64,000 bases of DNA from assembly GCF_032118995.1 (NCBI RefSeq), contig NC_092656.1:18930965-18994964 (forward strand), written 5' to 3'. Positions 22,488 to 33,645 of the stretch are shown in pieces. Position 1 is the stretch's first letter. Each line of letters begins with the position of its first letter. The notes below the pieces were generated by a model, which worked only from the letters and a program-made list of their open reading frames with translations, was not told where the DNA came from and ran no database searches. Source of the DNA: Asterias amurensis. Taxonomy: Eukaryota; Echinodermata; Asteroidea; Forcipulatida; Asteriidae. A program made the position numbers and the translations under genes.

Positions 22488-23092
22488 TTTTCAATTGATT
22501 ACGACATCATCATACACGTACACACAACGCATACCACCCATGTATCGCAGGTACACAATTTTCCTGACGTTCATCCTGCAAACGAAATTTATGGTACGGG
22601 TACCAGTGTGTACGAACAAAATGGGGTGGGGTAAAGAAGTTTTTTTTAAAGGGGGGGGGGGGGAGGGGGAGGGGAAGGGGGAGACTAATTAGCTTATTTT
22701 TGTGCTTTCGATTCAATTCAATTCAATATTTCATTCACTAGTGTTGGGAATATTAAAATACTTTAATCAAATAAAAAAGAGACTCTGAATTAGACTCCCG
22801 TGCAGATAACGGTTGGGGCGGGGAGGGCTGGTTCCACCCCCCCCCCCCCCACCGTGCCGACCCCACCCCATTCCACTGCCTCCCACAAACAAAAATTATC
22901 TGTATGAAATTATTCATATCAATTTGCTCTATGTCCATATCCACTCACTATTGAACACTTTGTGTTTTTGTAGCTCGTTTGGGTTGGCCTATGTTTGGAG
23001 TGCTTCTAATAATACAAATGCCTGCTCGGCCCTTGAATGAAAGTTTACGCAACTGGGCCGGGCGGCGGCATACTCCCTTACGCCCAAATGGT
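22488..23092. other. 5' flank of the GOLM-like gene
   Basis: Probable promoter region, but no clear TATA or Inr was identified. Contains a G run (22651-22664) and a C run near 22839-22850. Confidence 0.4.
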
Positions 23093-23231
23093 GGGTTCAT
23101 TTAGCTTCGCTGGGTCGACCCCGGTGTGTGGCGGTTTTTTTTTCCAGGACGAACATGGGTAATCATCTGCACACGTTCGTCATTGAAAAAGAAAACGCCA
23201 CACACCGGGTCGACCCGGGGAAGCACCCATT
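23093..23231. mobile_element. Fold-back element with GGGTCGACCC arms
   Basis: Arms TAGCTTCGCTGGGTCGACCC / CCGGTGTGTGGCG and CGCCACACACCGG / GTCGACCCGGGGAAGC, with an inner pair GACGAAC and GTTCGTC. Termini resemble those of 35079-35334. Confidence 0.65.
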
Positions 23232-25357
23232 GTTTTTTCCTTAGATTTCAAGGGGGTGATGTCAGAGACAATTACTAAAGAAAAAAGCTCGCAGGGTAGG
23301 GCGGCTTCAAATCGGTTCCCATTTATATTCCTGACCAAGAACGAAAAAATCATGAAATCTCAGGAAACTATCATGGAGAAACCAGGTCTGCGTGGATTTA
23401 GGCTATATAGCCGAATGCTGTTGTCTCATTAAATTAATCACATGTTGTACACCATCTTTAATTCAGAGTATAGGCTAGGTATCTAAATGCGTAATCACCA
23501 AAATCGTTCAAAATGTAAGTGAAATAAACAATAGCATCATTTGTTTTAGAGCATTAAATTCCAGCAACCCATCTCATTTTCTGTGCTGACAATTCATGGG
23601 TGGATGATGCAAGATGCATGATCATGAAACCCACAGATTCCAAAACAACCAACGACGATCGATCGACCAAACCACCAGAGGCAATTTATAGGCGGGGAGA
23701 TATGACACGGTGGTGGACGGTACACCCGGCCGTGAATGAAGGCAGTGACAATTACTGGGGGGAAAATTATGCACAGAGAGATTTCAATCGATAACCATAA
23801 TGATGGTTTTTCTCAAAACGATTTTGTTGGTTTAATCAAAACAGGAATATTGTGAAATCAATTCAAAATTCTCAGTATAAGGGACGGTGTTGAAATTGGG
23901 GGATCAAGCTTTTTCGCCCTACTCACGTTGAATGAAGATGTTTGTGTTATAGTTTACCTGTAGAAGTTTCAGCTATTATAGTCGATGAATTTTGAAGGGA
24001 AACGAAAATGATAAATCACAAGTTTTCAGGAGGGTTGCGTAGATACGTTGTACATGCTAAATAAATGTTCGTCTCCCCATACGATAATTATTTTTGTTGC
24101 ATTTTATTTTGTTTACTCATTTCTCAAAAATTACTGCACCTCAGCAAGTAATATTTTAAGGGAAGCTTTCTACCATCAAAACCGTGTACGTTTGATGTAA
24201 ACCTACCTTTGGATATTGTCGTAAGTACCCAATTAAGCACGAAAAAACGTTCGAGGCAAAACAAAGCAGCGAACCAATCACCCATTGAATGTTTTTGTTC
24301 TTTCACTCTGTTATTCTTTCCCAGAGCAGAGTTTCATCTGTTCAGCATTATTTGGACTACACTCACTTCAGGGTCAGAATTGACCCGGTTTAAGTCAGGG
24401 GTTAGACCGATTTCTGGGTCAGTGTGACCAGGAATCTGAGCCAGATATCATAACCCAGAAATGGATTAAAATAACGCAGAATCCTGATTAACAATCCCAG
24501 TTGTTGAAACCAGTTTGCGGGTCAGCCTGACCCAGATATGGGGTCAAGCTCCCTGACCCGGAATCCGGGTAAATTTTGTGACCCAGAAGTTTTTAGAGCG
24601 ATAAATTTAGGCCAAGAGAAATGTAAAATAACGGATAACGGTTACTTTAGTTTACAAAGCATGCACTGAGTGAAGAAGCGAAGCAGAAACATCTTCTTTT
24701 TTTAGTGAAATAATCACTCTAATGTTGACAGTGGCGGTGTGATTGTTGAAAACTTAGTTGTATTGACGGAGACAGACTTTGTTTTGTGTAACGGTAATAA
24801 AACAAAGTTTTGAGAAAAAGACCAAACAATTTAGTTATCATTCATGTTTAAATATTATAATAAATTTAATTTATGCGTTGAATTGTTAGACTATTGGAGG
24901 TGAGTGAGTGATTGATTGATGGATTGATTAGTTTGATAGACGAACACCGACGAACAATGCCCAATACAGCCGGCCTCCTAAATGCATACGTGTACAACAT
25001 GAAACAATGCTTTGCAGGACCATTGTAAATTATACTACAGCAGCAAACGGTCTGCTTAAGAACCACAATCTACTTCGTTAATTTGGGGACTATCTTTGAA
25101 ATGTCTGTGTGAGGACCCGGTCGGTGGATTTGGAACAAAAATGAATCAGATGAGAAAATTGTTTTCTCTTACATATTACTGAGAATGATTTGCCGTAAAA
25201 TTCGTAAATTCTTGTTTAAAAACGGAGTGGAGGCCTGAGTTTGAACGGACAAACTATCGCGTGGACAAGCCGGTCGGTCGCCACAGGCTCATGAGAGCGA
25301 CCAACAAGCATCATCGTAGAGGCTTTGGGAAGAAACTATAAACAAATAGTAAACTTG
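23232..25357. other. Intergenic; GGGTCA-rich low-complexity patch at 24362-24600
   Basis: No gene-like ORF. The patch has many GGGTCA, TGACCC and GGGTTA words in both orientations (for example CAGGGTCAGAATTGACCCGG, GGGTCAGCCTGACCC). Such words look like nuclear-receptor half-sites, but the pattern is more simply a degenerate repeat. Confidence 0.45.
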
Positions 25358-25505
25358 CGGGTACAACCATGTGGAAATCTCTTCTGTGTGAGTGTTGGCT
25401 CTGAGAAGAGCCGGTTTGGTCTCGACGTTTCGAACAGTTGGCCTATACTCAGCTCGTCTTCAGGACAGTATACTCTGCTCTTATATCCTGCTCGTCTTCT
25501 ACAGG
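25358..25505 (+). mobile_element. Fold-back family remnant upstream of the coiled-coil gene
   Basis: Degraded GTACAACCATG, GGTCTCGACGTTTCGAACAG, CTCGTCTTC words of the GTTTGCGGTAACACC family, ending about 40 bp before the ATG. It may supply 5' UTR or promoter sequence. Confidence 0.5.
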
Positions 25506-25543
25506 CTTTACTTTAAAGGAGATTGTAGCAAAGAAAAGACATA

Positions 25544-26764
25544 ATGGTGTTCGTCACCAAACTGATCTCCGTCGTCCTGGCGAGCCTTGCCGTTTTGAGT
25601 GTCCTCTGGAACGTCTACTCTCGGTTCAGTTTCTCCGGTGGTGGATCATGTAGATTTGCCCTCTCAAGGGATCACGCAAACTATTGGCTTCTTAAAGAAG
25701 AATTAAGCAGACTTGAATTAGACGTGATCAAGTTGGAAAACAAGAAAGCTCTGGAGGAATTAGAACAACAGTTTTCTGGGAAAAAGACAGACACTGAAGT
25801 GGATCCGGTTCATAGGAACCTTCCCGCCAAAATCTCTGGTCTAGAGAGGGCGAATAAAGAACTGCGAGATTACATTGCCAAGATTCCACTTGTGATTTCT
25901 AAGATGAAGGGAAGTGCGGAAGAACACAGGCAAGCAGTTGGAGAACTGTACGATGAAACGGGTAAACTGAAAGAAGAACTTAAGAAATTAAAAAGTCGTC
26001 TGGTAAGTTTCGAGTGGCTATACCTCTATTTATATGAAAGCCTATACACAAAGTTCACCTAGCTTTTGATGTACTTAAAACACGGTTTGGGATATGGTAA
26101 ATATTCATTATGAAGCACTCGGTTTGAGTAAAATTGTATCACTTTGAATACTTATTGTTGTCATAACATAAAACGCAGTTTGGGACATGTCAATTCATAG
26201 TGATTCACTCGTTTCTAATAAACATATAATTGTAAATGCATGAATGCCGCGGTGAGGCATATTGTGAACATGAAGTTTGACTCTTTGTTTTGCCCAAATG
26301 CACAGAGCAATTTCCAACACTTGCTAAGCACAAATCAATTATGCTTACCAGAGTAATGTTACCAGGCCAAATTTAATATTTTGTGACCCGCTCAAACTGC
26401 TCGACACTGACCGCCATTGCTGACGCTGACGTCATCAAACAGTGGAAACCATTGATCTTTATAAATTATTATAATAGAGATCAATGGTAGAAACTACACA
26501 CCCATGCCTGCGCTGTGCATGCTCACCTCTCAGCCAGTGAGAAGTCTTCATTGACCTCAGTGAGGGCGCTCTTGGGGCTGTTGACGTCATATTCAAGGTG
26601 TCTAGTTATAAACGCAAGTTTTTGTGGATTATTTGTCCCCCCCCCCCCACAAGTGCAATGTCTACCCGAGGGGAGAAAATGACACAATTTTATAACGATT
26701 GATTTTGGACATTAATTTTTCATTTCTGCAGAACGAGATTTTACAGAGCATCAAGTCGAGTTGA
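25544..26764 (+). CDS. Membrane-anchored coiled-coil protein, 163 residues, two exons
   Basis: Exon 1 is 25544-26002 (153 codons), exon 2 is 26732-26764; donor CTG followed by GTAAGT, acceptor TTTCATTTCTGCAG, phase 0. The protein starts MVFVTKLISVVLASLAVLSV, a signal anchor or signal peptide, followed by a Cys, then NYWLLKEELSRLELDVIKLE and further coiled coil to the end of exon 1. Exon 2 adds NEILQSIKSS and a stop. No domain beyond anchor and coiled coil. The ATG has A at -3. Its neighbours in both directions also encode an anchor plus coiled coil, so a role in the secretory pathway, possibly Golgi, is an inference only. A signal-peptide reading (secreted protein) is the alternative. Confidence 0.72.
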
Positions 26765-26908
26765 TGAGCCTAAAGGTTGTCTACCTCTACGATGTTTGTT
26801 CGCCGAGAGAATGAATGTTTCACACGCGAAGTGACTGGTCGAGCTGATGAGCATAAAGGTTGTCTTCCTCGACGATTATTGATCGCCGAGAGAAGGGATG
26901 TTTCACAA
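26755..26908 (+). repeat. Tandem duplication (~70 bp, period 83) across the stop codon
   Basis: GTCGAGTTGATGAGC ... CGCCGAGAGAA ... ATGTTTCACA at 26755-26824 recurs as GTCGAGCTGATGAGC ... CGCCGAGAGAA ... ATGTTTCACA at 26838-26908. The first unit includes the TGA of the coiled-coil gene; the second lies in its 3' UTR. Confidence 0.75.
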
Positions 26909-27435
26909 TAAGTTGTCAATCGGGAAGGGACTGAGCCTCTTTCATGTAAATAACAGATTCAGAATCAGGCCAAATTCACAATCCTTCTAGTCTGATTTAG
27001 GATGCTGTTCGAATCCCAGTCCAACCATTGACGGAATCCTTGCACAGGTGTCAATCCAACCATAGTTGCTTCTCTTCGTCAAGAGGTACAACTGGTAGTG
27101 ATCAAAATGGTTCGTGTTATTGGTTGTGCCTTTTTGCTCTTCGTCTACACCAACCCCGGAAGAAGAACTAAGTCCATGTACCGAATTTATATTTTAAAAT
27201 GTTAATCATTATGATAACCGTTCACCCCCTGTAAGCTTTTAAAGTTTTTAAATGAATTCTTGTTTGACTATATGTATACAAAGGTACATGCTTTTCTTTC
27301 TGTATATGAAAACATTAGTACCAATGACAATGGTAAAATTGATCGGGTATGAGTTTTTAGAAAGCACCGATCCAATGGATCTCTAAACACTCATAATGTA
27401 AAGGCTGTTGACGCCCATATTGTTAAAATAACTAA

Positions 27436-27441
27436 AATAAA
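27436..27441 (+). terminator. AATAAA polyadenylation signal for the 25544 gene
   Basis: AATAAA about 670 bp after the stop, in AT-rich sequence. Other A-rich variants nearby make the exact end uncertain. Confidence 0.4.
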
Positions 27442-27942
27442 ATTAAAAGTATTGATTTGAATTAAAACATTTAATTTATTTTCATTTATTAATTTTTGAG
27501 GATAAAAACAGCATAACAAAAAAAAAATCGGAAGTACCATATAGACAAATTTAAGAGTGCACAAAACAAAATGTGTGGTTTATTCTTACCAATCCAGTAA
27601 ACTTCTACTTTTAATAGTTAACTTGTTTGTATAGATACATTTGAAATTTCTATGATTTTCCTTTAGTATCAGACTTTGTTGATGACAACTTAGTCATGAT
27701 CGCTCTATCGCCGCGAGCTGATGCCTTGTGTAGGCCTACCAAAAAACAGTTTTTTATTTTAAGAAATAACACAATAAGGGTATGTGCTTTTACCGAATTG
27801 GCTGGTCCAGCTACTGCTGCTGCTAGTTGCATCCTCAGCGCATGTTACGATCAATCCAAAGCCGTAGCCGTAGCCAAAACACACGCCTTCATGAAAACAC
27901 ACCAAGGCAAAATACAAAATTTACAACTGTTTGTTTAGCAAA

Positions 27943-28314
27943 TTAAAGGCAGTGGATACTATTGGTAATTACTCAAAATAATTACTAGCATAAAACCTTA
28001 CTTGGTAACGAGTTGGGGAGAGGTTGATTGTGCGAAACATTGTGAGAAACGGCTCCCTCCGAAGTGACGTAGTTATCGAGAAAGAAGTAATTTTCCACGC
28101 ATTTGATTTTAAGACCTCAAAGTTAGAATTTAAGGTCTCGAAATCAAGCATCTGAAAGCACACAACTTCGTGTGTTACTGTGTTTTTATCTTTCATGATC
28201 ATCTCGCAACTTCGACGACCAATTTTCACAGGTTTGTTATTTTATGCATTTGTTGAGATACACCAAGTGAGAAGACTGGTCTTTGACAATTACCAAGTGT
28301 GACCAGTGTCTTTA
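27943..28314 (+). mobile_element. TTAA-type MITE, full length, decayed right end
   Basis: TTAA, AGGCAGTGGATACTATTGG ... CAAGTGTGACCAGTGTCT then TTAC instead of TTAA. The hairpin arms have diverged (TAAGACCTC / AAGGTCTCG). Confidence 0.82.
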
Positions 28315-28414
28315 CAAAGTGGCAAGTTTTAACATACAGGCCTTAGCAGAGATCTGTTTTGCTTCACCTTTTTTCTTATGGCATTGACACTAGCCTATTT
28401 AACATGGATGTCAA

Positions 28415-28539
28415 GGTCCCAATTTCAGAGAGCTGCATAAGATAGAACATAACCAAACAATAATTTATGCCATTTCACCACGTAATTAACATTAAAAACA
28501 ATATTTTGAGCTTTTCAGCAGCTCCATGAAATCGGGCCC
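28415..28539. mobile_element. Short relative of the GGGCCCAATTTC MITE
   Basis: GGTCCCAATTTCAGAGAGCTGC at the left and CAGCAGCTCCATGAAATCGGGCC at the right; inverted ends with a ~70 bp AT-rich interior. Confidence 0.6.
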
Positions 28540-28891
28540 AGGTATCAATCTTCTAATAACTCACTGTTTCGATTAATTATTTCTTGGTAAAAGTCATACG
28601 TTTTACGATGATTTGTTGAGGCAGTTTTGTAATAAATGTTCTGATCAATATGTTTTCCCTGATTTCGGAGAAAACCCCCAAAACAGTCTATTTTACTTTC
28701 ATAACGTCATGATATTGTCCGTTCAAATTCACTTTGAGACATGCTAATTTTAGGGACTGAATCATTATAAGGGCGTTCATTTTAGAAATCGGCATTCAAT
28801 TTAGTAGGGGCAACATACTGCTGCAAAAATGAATGCTGTTCGAGTTTATTGTTTAACGATGATTGACACGCAATTAAAACACAACTCTGGG

Positions 28892-29332
28892 TTGCAGTTG
28901 CAGTCACTATTTTGACATGCCTTTGTTCTGTGTAACACCTGACGGAAATCCTGCTCTCCAACACTGTAAGCAACTTAGTGTAGACGTGTGTCCACATAGT
29001 GCTTCAAGTTCCTTCACTATGTGGACCTCTTCTGTTTTCATGTCCGCACTTCGCATGTAGCGCTAAAACACAATGGGGAGTGGTGTTTTTCGAACACACG
29101 ATGAACAGTTGCAGTCACTGTTTTGAAACTCCTTTGGTCTTTACACTAAAGGAAAATCATATTTTTTACACTGTAAGAGCACTGTGTGGACGTGTGTTGG
29201 CATGGTTCACATAGTGTTCCAAGTCCCTACATTAATATGTGGACTTCTTTTGTTATCAGGTCCACACTTCGTATGTAGCATTAAAATATGATAAACACAA
29301 CGATAAACCCACGATGGGGAGCAGTGTCTCGA
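28892..29332. repeat. Diverged tandem duplication, ~215 bp period
   Basis: Unit 1 (GTTGCAGTCACTATTTTG ... ACACTGTAAG ... ACATAGTG ... TATGTGGAC ... CACTTCGCATGTAGC ... ATGGGGAG) is repeated in order in unit 2 from about 29108 (CAGTTGCAGTCACTGTTTTG ... CACTTCGTATGTAGC ... ATGGGGAG). Lies in the 3' flank or UTR of the 29463 gene. Confidence 0.65.
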
Positions 29333-29462
29333 ATGATGTTTCTGTTCCCTTTGCTGTAAACTTTTGTGAGACTTCTAAGTATTGTTTTTGCACGTGAAAC
29401 GCGAGGTGACTCGATGTCAAACCAACACAATTAAAAATCACAGAACTTTGTGACGATCAAAA

Positions 29463-30017
29463 TTAGTTGTTTTGATAACTTTCTTCGTCGTACATTTCGT
29501 TCAAGGCGTCTTCGGCTAAACCAGTCTTTAACCCGTTCTTGCCCTTTAACATAGACACGGCATGGTCGAGACTCTGCCGTTCTTTGAGCAGGGTATTCCT
29601 CTGTTTCCTTAATTTCAAAGACATCTTCTTGAATTTGTTGACTGTGTTTTTAAGTTCCTCGTTGTCGCGAGTCAGTCTCAACACTCGTTTCTTGGTGTCT
29701 CGTAGTCTCTGATCGAGTCGGTGAGTAGCGTTGACCAAATGCTTCAGCGACGAAGCATCATTCCATACCCTTCGCAAGCAGAGTTCTTCGTGGGTGCGTA
29801 AGGCGAATCTCTCGGTAGAGGCACTCCAGTAGCCCGCTAAGAGAATTACAACTGTCGCTGCGAAACAGACCAACGTGTACAGCGAGGATATGTCGCGGTG
29901 GCTCATGTCGTGCACGGGAGCGAACGGACTAGTGATCCCGCTGTGTGTGAAAAGGGTGCCAAAACCGTGTCGTCTGCTCAAAAAGCGGTTCACACCCCAA
30001 ACACTTTGACGACTCAT
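29463..30017 (-). CDS. GOLM-like membrane-anchored coiled-coil protein, single exon
   Basis: Open for 184 codons from ATG 30017; an in-frame ATG at 29906 (M38, G at -3, better context) gives 147 residues and puts the membrane segment (LYTLVCFAATVVILLAGYW) near the N-terminus, the usual type II layout. After it come SASTERFALRTHEEL, an NAT glycosylation sequon (LKHLVNATHR) and a basic coiled coil (LRLTRDNEELKNTVNKFKK, LRKQRNTLLKERQSL), ending DEESYQNN. LAGYWSAST resembles the LAFNYW-plus-Ser junction of GOLM proteins, so I infer a GOLM-related, intronless paralogue. No catalytic domain. The mid coding region is GC-richer than its flanks, supporting a real gene. Confidence 0.7.
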   Translation of the reverse strand: MSRQSVWGVNRFLSRRHGFGTLFTHSGITSPFAPVHDMSHRDISSLYTLVCFAATVVILLAGYWSASTERFALRTHEELCLRRVWNDASSLKHLVNATHRLDQRLRDTKKRVLRLTRDNEELKNTVNKFKKMSLKLRKQRNTLLKERQSLDHAVSMLKGKNGLKTGLAEDALNEMYDEESYQNN

Positions 30018-31933
30018 CCAAAAAAAAATATCTTATGGATTTTAGCCCTTAGTAAAGATTTCCAATTCCCCCTTTTTCAAAGACAAATAGGTAGCACAGG
30101 CCTATAACGAGAACATATTTGTGCCACAAATTGTGAGGCAAATTATGAGGCAGGCCTTGTTGCATAGCAACCGATGCTTCTCTATTAAGGAAATGAGAAT
30201 ACCAAGGCAACGAAAGGTACGTGCGAAGACACTTAATTCACCGTTAACTCAACACTGCGGTTGCTTATTGTTATTTTTAGCGCATGATATTATGCAAATT
30301 AAATGCGTGAGTACATACACAAAGGGAAACCTAAGCTATTCCACTTGTGTAGGAGGTGAATTCAAGTATAAAAGCAAATAGCAAATGTATTTATGTATTT
30401 TATTTTTGTATTTCGCAATACTTGACTTTAGTTTTTTTTTGTTCTTTAAAGGGTGGCTGCAGTTTTTTGTTTTATTCATTTAAACGATTAAACATGACTT
30501 TTTAGACCTGAAATATTTTTTATTATTTTTTATTAAAAGCGCAAGTATTTTAAAAACGGTTTTCAAGAGATTAGGGGAACCCCTCCCCTAAAAGGGAGCC
30601 GTCATTTGCATTAACTTGACGTCATGTCGGTAACCCGAGCCGCCGGGCCCCCTGTGCATATAGAGACGTGTGCACTGTGTGGCCTGGTACATGTGTAGTT
30701 AGGGACCAGACTCTTTTTGCCGACGATATGTTTGAATTCCCGACGTGACTTCGATGGTAGGGGGCGGCAACAATCCACAAAGGGGGGGGGGCATGACTTA
30801 TTCGCTAATTACGCAAGTCAGGTATGTCGGGAATAAACAAAACACATTTTATTGATGTTCAATACATATATCAGAAATAAATAAATTAACTGTTTTATTT
30901 GAATTCACTGCAGCATCCCTTTAATAGGCCATATATTGTTTCTTTATCTAGTTATTTGTTTTACCTTTTCGAAGTTTCATTATCTTTAGAGTATCATTCT
31001 TGTGGAGCAATCGGTCCATGATTGGTACCGGAACCACTGTTCACATATACTATGGCACTTTTCGAGTCAACGTCTTCGGCTTTTGAATCGGCTTCAGGCT
31101 CCGTTCTCTCGTCTGAAGCTCTGCTGAGCACGTACGCAAAGCACGCGCAATTAATTGTCAAAATCAACCGCGGGGCCAAGCTAGCCTGAGCTGAATCTGG
31201 AGCCGACGCCGTGGTTTCGAAAAGGGCCAGTGCATGTCACGTGACTACGGAAAACCAACATCATTAACCCTCGAAGTGGTTGAACTTGCAAACACTCATC
31301 GGATTGTGATATCGGTAAGTATTGCTCAAGATAAACCACCCCATGTGCAATGGTATCTCTTTTTAATCTGGCGGCGATAAGGGTGTCGCTGAAACGAAAC
31401 TTTGTCCTCATTAGTTTCCTAAAGACTTGTGCAACGGGTAATAATTTCCCCATTTTTAACGCAATTAGCCGCCATGTCAGTTCGTGCTAGATTTTCCATT
31501 TTTATCATCACAATGGAACTTGGTGTTACCAGGTACAAGTAGTATGCGGTAGGACTATACAACATACGATTTGTTGTAAACGCATGGTTACTTGGATGGA
31601 CATAACAGACGAACCGAGAGTTGGTTTTGTTTCTTGATGATAGGATGAAGTGTCATCTTTTCTCATGCTTATGAGGAACTCGCTTGGTTGATGAATTCGT
31701 AAAGGTAAGATTATGTAGATTAATGAAACTTCTGTAAATAAACAACGTGATGTAATGAGGATTGATAATCCATAAAGGAGAATGGTTGGCAGGATATTAG
31801 TTGTCTGGGTCGTCGTTGAACTAAAAGAAGAGAACAATCAAGGTGTAGTCCTTACTTACAAAACAGAGATTCAAAATGCTTAATGTTGATTACTTATTCC
31901 ATGTATTTAAGGTGGACAATTTGAGACAGAATA
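30018..31933. other. Intergenic between the 29463 and 31934 genes; weak ORFs
   Basis: A 61-codon minus ORF (30994-31179; MAPRLILTINCACFAYVLSR, then acidic sequence to TAA/TGA) could be a last exon because a CAG acceptor-like site precedes RASDERTEPE. A further hydrophobic minus ORF lies at 31526-31837. Neither can be joined into a gene convincingly. 31196-31221 resembles one arm of the fold-back at 34433. A G run is at 30782-30791. Confidence 0.3.
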
Positions 31934-33535
31934 ATGTCACAGAAGGCTGTAGCCCGACGACCATCGACCGGGACTCTCCCACCGATCGCTACGACTGGAT
32001 CATCACCGAGCCTTACAAGTCTCCAGCAGCGTGCTCGCTCCATCGACAAGACGGTCCAGCATATCGGGCAGGAACAATGTTACTCCCGTCGCCTCTTGGA
32101 CAACGAGACACAGCTGGTTAGAGCCCGCTACGAGAGACTCAAGAAGAAGGTCTCACAGATAAGGAGCAATCTTACACCAGAGCAGATTGCTGAGATTGAG
32201 AAGGGATCTCAGCAGCAGCATGAGGGTGGGGGAAGTCTGTCTCCTGACGCGGGAAAAGGTTTAACCTCACCGCGGGGGAGACGATTCTCACTTGAAGTGT
32301 CCACGGCGGCCTTCCTGGGAACACCAACCCCACCGACCTCACCTCCACCAATAACACAACGGACTCGCTCAGCACATCCAGTAATTGTTGTGCCAATGGC
32401 GATGGCCATGGGGCATAAGAGAGTCCGTCGGCCTGCCACATCGGGTAAACCTGACCTTATTGATGAAAGCTTAACTCACCACAGCCTTTTAATAGATGCA
32501 CAAGCAAGCCACAGCGGAACAACTTCTGGAGTAGAAACACAACATGATGAACTAGGAACACACATTTCCCGCCAAGGGAAGTCACCGCAATCGCCTGTCG
32601 GTCTTTCGGTTGTAAAGAGGAACCGTGCCGTCACTGTGCCGTGCGGTTCTCCCGTAGGACAAGACTCATCTATAACCTCTGACATTCTAAAAAGACCGTC
32701 ACGGGCAAGTACAGCCTCGGGAAGGTTACAGAACACCCAATGCACCTCCCCCAAACTACCAACCGAAGGTGACGCATTCCGAAAGGCCGATCCTCCAGGA
32801 CTGGCTACGTCATATCCGCCATTTTGTCCCGAACGCAGGCCTTCGTCAAGCGTCCCGACTAGTCGATTAAGCCTTCGCAAAGTTTCCCTGGTCGGTTCAC
32901 CCGTCCCGAGGATGAGGCAAAGTAGGCGGATTTCAGTGAACGCCATGAACAATGTGAGTAGCGCCACCATTGAGAAGTTCAATCAGTGGCCAGTGGCAAC
33001 TGCGACCGAGCCACCGGCATCTTTCTCATGCCACGAACTAAAATTAGAAGACGCTCTCTCGCGATCACCCCCGACTAAGACCCCATCTCGGCGTCTATCT
33101 GCCGTCGCCAAGGTATCCCCTTTCCATGAAACTCGCGAGAGAAAGCGCGAGGAACTACGAGGAGCTCGAATCGACGACAACGATCACCTTTCAATGGAGC
33201 TCGAGCAGCGGAAGGAAAAACTCCTGAAAGGCATCGACAGTATCGTAGGGCGCCCCCACGAGAATATCAACGACCAGTTAGTGACGAAAAGCGACTCTCA
33301 GAACTTGCCTAATGATGGAGTGATGCAAAATCCCATCACTGTAGACTTTGAAAAACGCGATAGGCCTACTATTAAAAGTCAAGGTCCAGGTTTTAATTGG
33401 CGTGCAGAAATGATGAAAATTCGTTATCTCCGTTTGCCCCAAAAGTGTGATGACGAAGTCAGCGTTGACATGCCACCAAAAGGAACACCACAACTTAAGG
33501 CTGCAACAAAATGGAGGCGATTCCTGAGGAAATAG
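31934..33535 (+). CDS. Unrecognised 533-residue disordered protein, single-exon ORF
   Basis: Starts at the first ATG after an in-frame TGA 15 bases upstream. Residues about 1-35 are Ser/Thr/Pro-rich, about 35-90 form a charged helical stretch (RRLLDNETQLVRARYERLKK, then LTPEQIAEIEKG), and the rest is disordered and rich in S, P, R and T with many RRPS, RRFS, RKVS, RRIS and RRLS sites resembling basophilic kinase targets. A second charged patch is at about 400-430 (HETRERKREELRGARIDD). It ends KWRRFLRK. No transmembrane segment or known domain. An AATAAA lies at 33624-33629, 90 bp past the stop. The shorter minus ORFs underneath are shadows. Likely a real gene because of length and biased composition; function unknown. 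Confidence 0.75.
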   Translation: MSQKAVARRPSTGTLPPIATTGSSPSLTSLQQRARSIDKTVQHIGQEQCYSRRLLDNETQLVRARYERLKKKVSQIRSNLTPEQIAEIEKGSQQQHEGGGSLSPDAGKGLTSPRGRRFSLEVSTAAFLGTPTPPTSPPPITQRTRSAHPVIVVPMAMAMGHKRVRRPATSGKPDLIDESLTHHSLLIDAQASHSGTTSGVETQHDELGTHISRQGKSPQSPVGLSVVKRNRAVTVPCGSPVGQDSSITSDILKRPSRASTASGRLQNTQCTSPKLPTEGDAFRKADPPGLATSYPPFCPERRPSSSVPTSRLSLRKVSLVGSPVPRMRQSRRISVNAMNNVSSATIEKFNQWPVATATEPPASFSCHELKLEDALSRSPPTKTPSRRLSAVAKVSPFHETRERKREELRGARIDDNDHLSMELEQRKEKLLKGIDSIVGRPHENINDQLVTKSDSQNLPNDGVMQNPITVDFEKRDRPTIKSQGPGFNWRAEMMKIRYLRLPQKCDDEVSVDMPPKGTPQLKAATKWRRFLRK

Positions 33536-33623
33536 TCAAGCAGGGCTCGCTTTCACAAAGCGATTAGCCGTGGTCTTAAAAATTGGGTGTCAATCCGAAT
33601 TGCAAAGCAGAGTAAGAAGTCAA

Positions 33624-33629
33624 AATAAA
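33624..33629 (+). terminator. AATAAA polyadenylation signal for the 31934 gene
   Basis: Canonical hexamer 89 bp after the stop codon. Confidence 0.55.
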
Positions 33630-33645
33630 AATTAACTAGTAACGG

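Noticed and set aside
24362..24600. Cluster of GGGTCA/TGACCC words as a nuclear-receptor element
   Set aside because: Too many degenerate copies in both orientations; looks like a decayed simple repeat rather than a regulatory site.
32172..33180. Minus-strand ORFs (89, 76, 168, 65 codons)
   Set aside because: Shadows of the 533-codon plus ORF.
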